Shown: one piece after another, positions 52,642-59,695 of the stretch
Layout of the letters: every line of letters begins with the position of its first letter
How positions within the stretch are numbered: position 1 is the stretch's first letter
IMG/VR virus record: IMGVR_UViG_3300040801_004034
Location: 1 to 64,000 of that record
Strand: one strand, 5' to 3'
Source: a virus
Length of the DNA stretch: 64,000 nt
Notes under the pieces: generated by a model
Told to the model about the DNA's origin: nothing
The model's input: only the letters and a program-made list of their open reading frames with translations
The model's database searches: none
Translations under genes and position numbers: made by a program

Positions 52642-53482
52642 TTCTTTGTAAAACTGAACAATTTAACCTAATGTAATACTCTTCATCGCCGAAGTCAAAA
52701 TTGAAATCTTGTGTTGCTTTTGTATTACTCAATACACAATTACTACGATTCGCTTTAATTGGTAGATCATCATAATCAATAAACTCCCAGTTCGGATTTT
52801 CAAGATCATATTCCTTCATGATTTCTATCACTCGTTTTGTTGATAATGCATTGCTATGTACAGCATTATAAATACCTGGTTTAAAATTATGTGCTACTGC
52901 GAAAACAAATTCACCAAGTCTTAATACATCCGTTTTACTATTTACAAAATCAATAAGTTTATGATATTTCAACAATTTTGAAATCAGATTTTTATGATCC
53001 ATACTAGACGATATCGGCATCCTAATTCTAATTGTATTTGTAAATTCAGAATCAAGAAACATTTCGCAAAGATGTTTCGTCTTGCTATAAAAGCTTGATT
53101 CTTCATTTGTTATACCGAAGTTTGGATAATCATCTTCAGTATATGCTTGTGGTTCATATCCAGTGTATATACAACCTGAGCTTATGTTAATAAACTTCGT
53201 ACCAGTTGCTTTACACTCTGCTTCTATTTGAAGCGGAATCGTTATATTATAAAGTGTCGCTTTAGCTTTATTATCTTCACATGCATCTACATTTGGAAAC
53301 CCTGTATATCCACAAGTATTGATTACAACTTCAACACTATGCTGTTTAATAAATTCCGAAAGTTTACCTGGAACGTGGTATTGATCATCTGTTTGATTCA
53401 ATACCCATACTCCATCACCGTCATGTCCTCTGTATCGTAGGTATTTCGAAATAAAACCGTTACCTAATATAGCTATATTCAT
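52631..53482 (-). CDS. rmlD: dTDP-4-dehydrorhamnose reductase-like
   Basis: From ATG 53482 the 283-residue protein has a Rossmann start MNIAILGNGFISKYL and an SDR-type ISSGCIYTG with a downstream SFYSKTKHLCEMF (Tyr-x3-Lys). It resembles RmlD, though another reductase producing a related sugar is possible. No rmlC epimerase is found nearby. The cluster order is rmlD, rmlA, rmlB on the minus strand. TATAAT is 8 nt before the ATG. Confidence 0.8.
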   Translation of the reverse strand: MNIAILGNGFISKYLRYRGHDGDGVWVLNQTDDQYHVPGKLSEFIKQHSVEVVINTCGYTGFPNVDACEDNKAKATLYNITIPLQIEAECKATGTKFINISSGCIYTGYEPQAYTEDDYPNFGITNEESSFYSKTKHLCEMFLDSEFTNTIRIRMPISSSMDHKNLISKLLKYHKLIDFVNSKTDVLRLGEFVFAVAHNFKPGIYNAVHSNALSTKRVIEIMKEYDLENPNWEFIDYDDLPIKANRSNCVLSNTKATQDFNFDFGDEEYYIRLNCSVLQRNGA

Positions 53483-53507
53483 ATAACACAATTATAGTGT
53501 ATAAAAT

Positions 53508-53813
53508 TTACATATCCATATCATGCATCATAAAAAACCTATTAATATACGTGTTAAGTGCATCTGCATCACTTGTATTCTTAGCATACATTACTGGAGG
53601 AATTGGTTCACCATCAAACCCATATCCGATGATTATGAAACTCTTCATAAACTCACTACAAGTAGAAACCATTGCTTCTATTTCATCTTGAGATTGTGTA
53701 CGCTCACGTTTTGCATCTTGCATCATGAGAACAACATCCTTTAAAATATTTTTAAGCTCTTGTTCGTCTATCTTTGGCTTATTTTCATTATTTGGTTGTT
53801 TTTGTTCATCCAT
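53508..53813 (-). CDS. Hypothetical small protein
   Basis: From ATG 53813 the protein has 101 residues. It has an acidic helical first part (NILKDVVLMMQDAKRERTQS), then FIIIGYGFDGEPIPP and a Met-rich end. TATAAATA lies 10 nt before the ATG. Function unknown. Confidence 0.55.
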   Translation of the reverse strand: MDEQKQPNNENKPKIDEQELKNILKDVVLMMQDAKRERTQSQDEIEAMVSTCSEFMKSFIIIGYGFDGEPIPPVMYAKNTSDADALNTYINRFFMMHDMDM

Positions 53814-53853
53814 CGTATAATAGTATTTATACAATACTAAAAATTATTTGACT

Positions 53854-54210
53854 TTATTTTGAAAACGGGTTTTGACTTGGATCATTGTTAATGTTATGCT
53901 CAAGTAGTTTATTTATGATAACTTCTATGCTATCAGTTTTCATAAAAAATCCTTTTGAAAAACTATGACCACCATCATCAATTTCAAACAGGATTTCACC
54001 TGCTTCTGTTTTATTCGAATAACATGTTATAAACACAGATGAAAATCCAGGATCTACTAACACCGTCCAACGACGTGGATCAGTTGTAGCATATGCATTA
54101 AAAATCTTCCAAACAACGAACCCATTATCTTTCAATCTCTTGATAAAATATCCAGGTGTGCGTATCTTATTAGATACCTTTTTTTCGGACCAAAACGGTT
54201 TCTCACTCAT
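53854..54210 (-). CDS. Hypothetical protein downstream of gp45
   Basis: The 118-residue protein has beta-rich sequence (VVWKIFNAYATTDPRRWTVL) and a helical C-terminus. It starts 1 bp after the gp45 stop, so it is likely coupled to the clamp. Function unknown. Confidence 0.6.
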   Translation of the reverse strand: MSEKPFWSEKKVSNKIRTPGYFIKRLKDNGFVVWKIFNAYATTDPRRWTVLVDPGFSSVFITCYSNKTEAGEILFEIDDGGHSFSKGFFMKTDSIEVIINKLLEHNINNDPSQNPFSK

Positions 54211-54211
54211 A

Positions 54212-54943
54212 CTATTTAATTAGGGTCGTTACGATGTAAGTCAACACTGTTTCACCTTTTGTAAGTGTACAGATCAATATACCTGTGTCACTATTCACAT
54301 CGATTTTAACATGTTTTGTATTCTGATAGCTTAACAATCTGAATACCTCAAAATCAACAACGATCGGCTCGATCGGGGATCCTGTAAATGATTCAGCAAG
54401 TTTGCAAGTAAAATTATCACTATTATGTTTTGTTTTATCACCTAACTCACCACAAACATGATCATCTTCAGTATAGAAGTAGAGTTTATTAGTGTTTGTC
54501 GTAAATGAGCTTGCTTTAAACAATAGAGCAATATCTTTTTCAATACATGTAAATGTACTTGGGAAGTCAAGCTGCTTTGCTTTCTCTGGGTTCAGATTTG
54601 GTTGTTTGATGATACCGTCTTCAAGTAAATGATATTTGAATTTAAATTCCCCTTTCTTGTACGAAATATTATTACTACCTATTGTAAGTTCAATTTCATT
54701 CTCAGGTATAATATCAAGCACCCTAATAAGCTTTTTGATATCAGGTACGTTTAGTTTAGATGGTACAAAATCAACAACAGTTACAGGGTATACACCGTTA
54801 CATACAAGCGTTACATTATTTGTTGCAATGATACAACTTATCAGGTCTTCTTTAACTTCGAAAATACCCAGTTCATTAATATTCGAAACAGGTTCGAGGA
54901 AGTTTTTGATGAAATCGTTTTTGTTTTTGATTTGCAGTTTCAT
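54212..54943 (-). CDS. 45: Sliding clamp gp45
   Basis: The 243-residue protein (T4 gp45 228) has the clamp beta-strand pattern, including LGIFEVKEDLISCIIAT at the N-terminus and a terminal strand LICTLTKGETVLTYIV. gp45 is the trimeric processivity factor and in T4 also the late-transcription activator. It overlaps the 148-residue gene (4 bp) and is separated by 30 kb from gp44, unlike T4. Confidence 0.85.
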   Translation of the reverse strand: MKLQIKNKNDFIKNFLEPVSNINELGIFEVKEDLISCIIATNNVTLVCNGVYPVTVVDFVPSKLNVPDIKKLIRVLDIIPENEIELTIGSNNISYKKGEFKFKYHLLEDGIIKQPNLNPEKAKQLDFPSTFTCIEKDIALLFKASSFTTNTNKLYFYTEDDHVCGELGDKTKHNSDNFTCKLAESFTGSPIEPIVVDFEVFRLLSYQNTKHVKIDVNSDTGILICTLTKGETVLTYIVTTLIK

Positions 54944-55386
54944 ATCTTTTCTTGTTCTTTTAGCTCCGCAACTGTTTTGCTCAATTTGTTAACCCTTGAA
55001 AGAAGCTGTTGTAATGATGATTGTATATCATCAAGTGTACTAAACAACTGACCTTTTTCAGATTCATCAAAATGAAACTCAATTTGATTATCATTGACTG
55101 GTATATTTACACTTTCGGTTTGTTCAACAACTTGAGAAACAGGTTCAGCAATAGTAACAGTTTGTTCAGCTGGCTTTACAGCCGGTACCGGATCATTTAC
55201 CGGTACCGCTGTAGATGTTACAAACTTTTCAAATGCTTGTTTTGCTTTACCAGCACTAGGTTTCAATGTTGTACTCGGGGACGCAAGTAGTGAATCAGCT
55301 TCACGCGCATCCTTGTACATATTACCAAGAAACCCTGTAAGAGCAGCTTTAGCTTCTTCTTGACGTTTCTGTTCGTTGGGATCCAT
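54940..55386 (-). CDS. Hypothetical coiled-coil protein between gp32 and gp45
   Basis: The 148-residue protein has a Pro/Val/Thr-rich linker (about 60-95) and a C-terminal coiled coil (LQQLLSRVNKLSKTVAELKE). It shares its ATG with the gp32 stop region and overlaps gp45. The location in the replication operon suggests a clamp- or SSB-associated role. No domain recognised. Confidence 0.6.
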   Translation of the reverse strand: MDPNEQKRQEEAKAALTGFLGNMYKDAREADSLLASPSTTLKPSAGKAKQAFEKFVTSTAVPVNDPVPAVKPAEQTVTIAEPVSQVVEQTESVNIPVNDNQIEFHFDESEKGQLFSTLDDIQSSLQQLLSRVNKLSKTVAELKEQEKI

Positions 55387-56255
55387 TATGAAAGATCAAT
55401 ACCATCAAGAAGCTCTTTCATCTTTGCGTCTTCTTCTTCATTAGAAGCTGCACTTGATTCATCAGGAGCTTTTTCTGATCGTGTGTTTGTTTCAGCATGC
55501 TCAGAAGGCTTGGTTGATTGATTCACTTCACTTGTATCAACCTGTGCCGGTGCACCTTCACAAATGATGTGTTCACGAACCATGTTTTGCAACTCTTCAG
55601 TTGTTTTAACCGGTTGTACACTTGTGAGATCAAATACACTACCAAGAATTTCTTTTTGTTTATCTTTTGTCATACCATCAATTTCTGATGGTAATGTAAA
55701 CTTCGATGAAACATATGTTGGGTAATCACCTTGTTGTTCAACTTTGATACGAAGATTAACACCTTCAGGTCCTAGATCAAATACACGACGACCGAGATCT
55801 TCTGCATCTTCACCACTAATAGCATCAACAACAATCTTATGAATTTGCTTACCATATCGAAGAATTTTTACCTTTCCGTTATTATCAGGATTTTTAGGAT
55901 CATCAATAACATAAACGTTCACAAGCCATTTTTCAGACCAACGAAGCTTTTCAGCTTTATTACGTTGTTCAGGTGTACCTGCTTTATATTTAAATTTGAT
56001 TTCACTAATTGGATCACGTTCACCGAATGTAACCGGGCTTAAAGCTGAAACATATTGTCCAGTTGCAAGACTATTCCATCCATTCATGTAATAATGGAAG
56101 AATGTCTTTTTTGGTTCTTTTGAGAATGGTAAAAGACGTACTAGGTATGTATTACCTGGTTCTGTCTTCAGAAAATCACCATAAGATGATGCTTTGTTAT
56201 CGTCTGCAAGAGCTGATTGAATGCTCTGGAATATATCGTTTGTTACGTTGCTCAT
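55386..56255 (-). CDS. 32: Single-stranded DNA-binding protein gp32
   Basis: This 289-residue protein (T4 gp32 301) has the N-terminal cooperativity segment, a core with YLVRLLPFSKEPKKTFFHYY, then EKWLVNVYVIDDPKNPDNNG and YGKQIHKIVVDAI. An acidic C-tail ends MKELLDGIDLS, as in gp32. The zinc-binding Cys residues of T4 gp32 are absent in the equivalent loop (NGWNSLATGQYVSALSPV). Early promoter TTGATT, 16 bp, TATAAT is 6 nt before the ATG. The gene is coupled to downstream genes up to gp45. Confidence 0.9.
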   Translation of the reverse strand: MSNVTNDIFQSIQSALADDNKASSYGDFLKTEPGNTYLVRLLPFSKEPKKTFFHYYMNGWNSLATGQYVSALSPVTFGERDPISEIKFKYKAGTPEQRNKAEKLRWSEKWLVNVYVIDDPKNPDNNGKVKILRYGKQIHKIVVDAISGEDAEDLGRRVFDLGPEGVNLRIKVEQQGDYPTYVSSKFTLPSEIDGMTKDKQKEILGSVFDLTSVQPVKTTEELQNMVREHIICEGAPAQVDTSEVNQSTKPSEHAETNTRSEKAPDESSAASNEEEDAKMKELLDGIDLS

Positions 56256-56261
56256 AAATCT

Positions 56262-56289
56262 ATTATAAATACTAGGTCGCTGAAATCAA
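56262..56289 (-). promoter_or_regulatory. Sigma70-type promoter of gp32, leaderless geometry
   Basis: TTGATT (56289-56284), 16-bp spacer, TATAAT (56267-56262), AGATTT, then ATG at 56255. Confidence 0.7.
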
Positions 56290-56904
56290 TACAGCCTTGA
56301 CCTTTTCTACTATTTGTTTTGTTTTTCTACTTGAATAATATTTTGCTCGTATGTAGTTAATACGTGTAAAACATTCACTAAATTCTTGAAGTTCATTGTA
56401 CGAAAATTTTGATAAAACCTTCTCAACCGGAAATGCGAATAATGAGAAGAAATTTATTTTTCGTTGTTTTATATGTTTGAAAAATGCAGGGTATATTGCT
56501 TGTGGTTCAACGTGTGTTATATAATGTTTAATCGATATACCTTGCTCTTTACAATAATTACTGATAAACATAAAACTGTCTCTTACCTTTTCTGTTGTCA
56601 TATCACTATCAGGTTCGTTTAAAAGATATCGATCGTTGTATAATGTATATGTTCGAATTGCTCGTTGAGTCGTATAGAAATCCAACTCAACATATTTTTT
56701 TGTTTGAACAAAAAACGGAGCTTCAAAAAAAGACGTCATATCAACATCAGGGAATTTGAAAAACAGGTCATCAAGCCTTTTGAGTGCTAATTTAACAGTA
56801 TCATCAAGTTTAGTGAAATCTTTACGAGCTTTAAACGGTTTATCGTTTACTCTTTGAAGAACATAAAGGTATGTGTTATATATCTGTTGTTGTTTTAAGT
56901 CCAT
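56272..56904 (-). CDS. Hypothetical protein upstream of gp32 (gp59 position)
   Basis: The 210-residue protein is helical with Lys-rich segments (KPFKARKDFTKLDDTVKLAL). Its size and place just upstream of gp32 match T4 gp59 helicase loader (217 residues) in the 33-59-32 operon, but sequence similarity is not recognisable. Its end lies in the gp32 promoter. Confidence 0.55.
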   Translation of the reverse strand: MDLKQQQIYNTYLYVLQRVNDKPFKARKDFTKLDDTVKLALKRLDDLFFKFPDVDMTSFFEAPFFVQTKKYVELDFYTTQRAIRTYTLYNDRYLLNEPDSDMTTEKVRDSFMFISNYCKEQGISIKHYITHVEPQAIYPAFFKHIKQRKINFFSLFAFPVEKVLSKFSYNELQEFSECFTRINYIRAKYYSSRKTKQIVEKVKAVLISAT

Positions 56905-57178
56905 CTAACCCGCTAAATTTATTGAGATATTTTGTTACGTATTTACTCTTTGATACTGATGGTTCTGTGTGTATGAATTTTCTGATTGCTTCAAAATCGT
57001 TAGGTTCATCTATTTGCTGTTTATAAATGTCTCTAATCGTTTTATTTTCAAGTATCTTTAGAAACACCGTAGCAAAATTCATCTTTTTATCATATGTTAA
57101 AGATACGAATGAACAAAATGAGTAAAATGAATGATGAAACTCGTCTGTTTCAATATTGGTATATGGAATATATGACAT
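56876..57178 (-). CDS. Hypothetical protein in the gp33 position
   Basis: The 100-residue protein overlaps the next gene (29 bp) and starts at the stop of the DHH gene. It is helical with an acidic start. T4 gp33 (112) occupies the same order relative to genes 59 and 32, but no sequence match to gp33 is visible. Confidence 0.5.
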   Translation of the reverse strand: MSYIPYTNIETDEFHHSFYSFCSFVSLTYDKKMNFATVFLKILENKTIRDIYKQQIDEPNDFEAIRKFIHTEPSVSKSKYVTKYLNKFSGLDGLKTTTDI

Positions 57179-58056
57179 TATAAAAGTTTGAGTGTTTTTG
57201 TTAGGTTCATCACGTTTTCATTTAATGCTACACCGGCAGCACATTCGTGACCACCACCTTGTCCTAATTTTTCCGCAAGCTCTCCCATATGTAATTTACA
57301 TTCGTTTGTGCTTCTTAGATATGCTTTCTTCATTTTAGGATTGATTATAAGTATAAAGTCGTATCCGTATTTTTCAAGCATTCTACCTGCTATTTCATTA
57401 GGCCATTTTTCTGCACAGCAGCTTAACATCTTAAACTGTTTATCACCAATAGGTATTTGTGTACCATACATTTTTGTCTGTACTATTATCTGATTGATTT
57501 CATTATGAATAATATGAAGCGCATTTTTATGAAATTTATTAAAGCCGACAAAACCTGTACCGAAATCATCAATAAATTTACCAAGTTTATCACCAGTATA
57601 CCCCCAGTAAATAAAATCTAAATCTTTACTAAACGGAAACTTAAGTGTGTAACTATCGTAATCATCGATTAGTGCAAATAGTGTTACCATTGGTTTTGAA
57701 AGCTTATCTTTAATTTTAAAAACATCACAAATTAGCTTTGTACAAGACGTTTCCATCTTCACAACTTGTTTAGCTATTTTCCAAACATGACTATTCTCAA
57801 CATGTTGTTCATGATGATCAATAACTACCACGTTTGGGTAGTCGCAAATATATGCATAATCATAAATCGGTAAATCACAAATAAACACTTTTGAATATTG
57901 TGAAAAATCAAATTGATCAAAATCCTTCTTGAAACTTTTAACAGTGGTAACCTTATAAACAACTTTATATGTATCTGCTGGCATAGCTTCACGGATTGCA
58001 AGGAATGACCCAGCTCCATCTAAATCTGCATCGACTATGACTAAAATCTTTTTCAT
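57178..58056 (-). CDS. DHH-family phosphoesterase
   Basis: The 292-residue protein has DHH motifs I-III: VDADLDGAGS, FICDLPI, VVVIDHHEQH, and the DHHA1 glycine-rich GQGGGHECAAGV near the C-terminus. Such enzymes hydrolyse nanoRNA, pAp or cyclic dinucleotides. The substrate cannot be told from sequence. Its ATG precedes the operon that continues to gp32. Confidence 0.8.
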   Translation of the reverse strand: MKKILVIVDADLDGAGSFLAIREAMPADTYKVVYKVTTVKSFKKDFDQFDFSQYSKVFICDLPIYDYAYICDYPNVVVIDHHEQHVENSHVWKIAKQVVKMETSCTKLICDVFKIKDKLSKPMVTLFALIDDYDSYTLKFPFSKDLDFIYWGYTGDKLGKFIDDFGTGFVGFNKFHKNALHIIHNEINQIIVQTKMYGTQIPIGDKQFKMLSCCAEKWPNEIAGRMLEKYGYDFILIINPKMKKAYLRSTNECKLHMGELAEKLGQGGGHECAAGVALNENVMNLTKTLKLL

Positions 58057-58090
58057 TGTAAATAGTTATTTAATAATAGGTTCCTTCAGT

Positions 58091-58477
58091 TCAACTCATT
58101 CTACCTAGTTCATCCGAAACGTCATCAATATCGTTTCTTCTTGCAGCAAGATTATCATCCTCTTCAATCCAAAGCGTGTCATAATTGATTCTCATTGCAT
58201 TACTACCGAAATTCGGTCCGAATCTATTTTTAACTGAACCTATGTTGATAATACCTAGTTCTTTATCTTCAGGAGATTGAAAAATATTGTAAATAGCATC
58301 ACAAGTAGCAGCAAGACCGTATGATTCACTGATTGTATCAAGCCCTGGTGAATTTTGACCATATCCACTATTATGTGTTAGAATTCCATTTGCAAAAAAT
58401 AAATTATCATCCGATACAGATATATCTACTGTTTCAATTTCACCTATTTCTTGTATTTCTACTATTTCATCAACCAT
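58091..58477 (-). CDS. 41: Replicative helicase gp41, C-terminal part with C-intein (fractured gene)
   Basis: From ATG 58477 the protein has 128 residues. Residues 1-36 are a C-intein (MVDEIVEIQEIGEIETVDIS, ending VSDDNLFFANGILTHN) very like the published gp41-1 C-intein. Ser at +1 begins the C-extein (SGYGQNSPGLDTISESYG), 92 residues that complete the RecA-like helicase domain. The start overlaps the endonuclease stop (ATGGTTGA), so translation is coupled. The N-part is at 59696-61015. Confidence 0.9.
   Translation of the reverse strand: MVDEIVEIQEIGEIETVDISVSDDNLFFANGILTHNSGYGQNSPGLDTISESYGLAATCDAIYNIFQSPEDKELGIINIGSVKNRFGPNFGSNAMRINYDTLWIEEDDNLAARRNDIDDVSDELGRMS
58370..58477 (-). other. 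C-intein of the split gp41 intein
   Basis: 36 codons ending Thr-His-Asn, followed by Ser at +1. The N-intein partner is at 59699-59965. Confidence 0.85.
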
Positions 58478-59660
58478 AAAGGTGTTGTTTACATTTTTCA
58501 ATTGTTTCATCAGGTTTTTCATTATAATCTTTCTCCCATATTACCAGAACATCAAATCCTAGATTTTTTATTATAGCTTGTTTTTCTGCATCTTCAATCC
58601 AAATTTGCTCACATGTAAGATCATTATAAGGATTAGGTTTATCAGTGTTACGGTAAATATCAGGGTTACCATGGAATACATCACCATTAAATTCAATAAC
58701 TTTTTTTCTATCAACATTTACATAATCATAAAAGAAGCTTCGTTTTTTATGTTGTTTATGAAATTCTTTGTTTTTGATCGCATAATATGTATTTTCAGTG
58801 TTACTATCAATCAACTCAAATAGTTGTTGTGATATTTTTGAGAAACCAGAGACCCCTATAGCGCTGTGTGTACACCAGTGTAAATATTTTCTTTCACCGA
58901 GTTCAATACCGTATTTACTAATATAAAAATCTTTTGTATTCCTAAATCTGCATAGTTCTATATGTTTTTCATATTTTTCAGCGCCTTCTTTTTCACCATA
59001 CTTCCTTTTAAAAGACTGCAGCGATTTATGATCTTTAGCTTGTTTCATTTTTTTCGGACCATCTATAACACCATATTTTTTAATAAACCCTTCTTTTGAA
59101 CTACCGAAATGTAGTTTCATTATTTTTTCGTTGTATAATATTACACCTTCATCTTCTCCGTATTTTTGTATATAACTCTCTAACGTATGTTTTTTCTTTT
59201 CCTTTTCTCTCATCAATCTGAATCTTTTACGACCATCAGCATCACCGTATTTTTTTACAAATCGTTCAATCGTTTTATTACCTTTATTATTTTCACACTT
59301 TTCAGCAAATTTCTCACGTCCTTTTATTTCCCCATATAATTTAACATAATTATCAATAGTATGTGCTTTTTTATTACACGCTTGTTCATACCGTTTTTTA
59401 CCTTCCTTTTCTCCAAACTTTAATATACAACCTTCTAGTGTTGATGCAGATTTATACATTTTATTATATTTTTCTATCTTTTTAAGACGATCTAGCCACG
59501 GAAACGGTATATCATACTCGCAAAATCTTGCTAACTGAACCATTTGCATGATAGATAGTTTTTCATAAACATCTTCAATAATTTGTATTTGTTTCTGCTG
59601 TTGCAGGTCAGGGGTTTTATTACAATGTTTTTTCCAGTTTTTTGACTTGTAGTATACCAT
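58470..59660 (-). CDS. Homing endonuclease inserted in fractured gp41
   Basis: From ATG 59660 the protein has 396 residues (59666 is an alternative but leaves no spacer to the promoter). The N-terminal half carries seven repeats of about 25-30 residues with a (K/L)YG.xxGxx(R/K)(Y/F) pattern, such as VKKYGDADGRKRF and IQKYGEDEGVILY; these are probably DNA-binding. The C-terminus has YDYVNVDRKKVIEFNGDVFH, then FDVLVIWEKDYNE, a Vsr-like nuclease core. CATAAATA (59667-59674) lies 6 nt upstream. This matches the Vsr-related homing endonuclease family described for fractured genes. Confidence 0.85.
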   Translation of the reverse strand: MVYYKSKNWKKHCNKTPDLQQQKQIQIIEDVYEKLSIMQMVQLARFCEYDIPFPWLDRLKKIEKYNKMYKSASTLEGCILKFGEKEGKKRYEQACNKKAHTIDNYVKLYGEIKGREKFAEKCENNKGNKTIERFVKKYGDADGRKRFRLMREKEKKKHTLESYIQKYGEDEGVILYNEKIMKLHFGSSKEGFIKKYGVIDGPKKMKQAKDHKSLQSFKRKYGEKEGAEKYEKHIELCRFRNTKDFYISKYGIELGERKYLHWCTHSAIGVSGFSKISQQLFELIDSNTENTYYAIKNKEFHKQHKKRSFFYDYVNVDRKKVIEFNGDVFHGNPDIYRNTDKPNPYNDLTCEQIWIEDAEKQAIIKNLGFDVLVIWEKDYNEKPDETIEKCKQHLYG

Positions 59661-59666
59661 AAACAT

Positions 59667-59674
59667 TATTTATG
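59667..59674 (-). promoter_or_regulatory. Late-type promoter CATAAATA of the gp41 endonuclease
   Basis: CATAAATA on the minus strand, spacer ATGTTT, then ATG (59660). Confidence 0.7.
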
Positions 59675-59695
59675 ACTGCTACACAGATTAACATG

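Noticed and set aside
54213-54220. ATTAAATA just before the 54210 start as a late promoter
   Set aside because: Only 2 nt separate it from the ATG and it is formed by the gp45 stop codon, so it does not fit the 5-7 nt rule.
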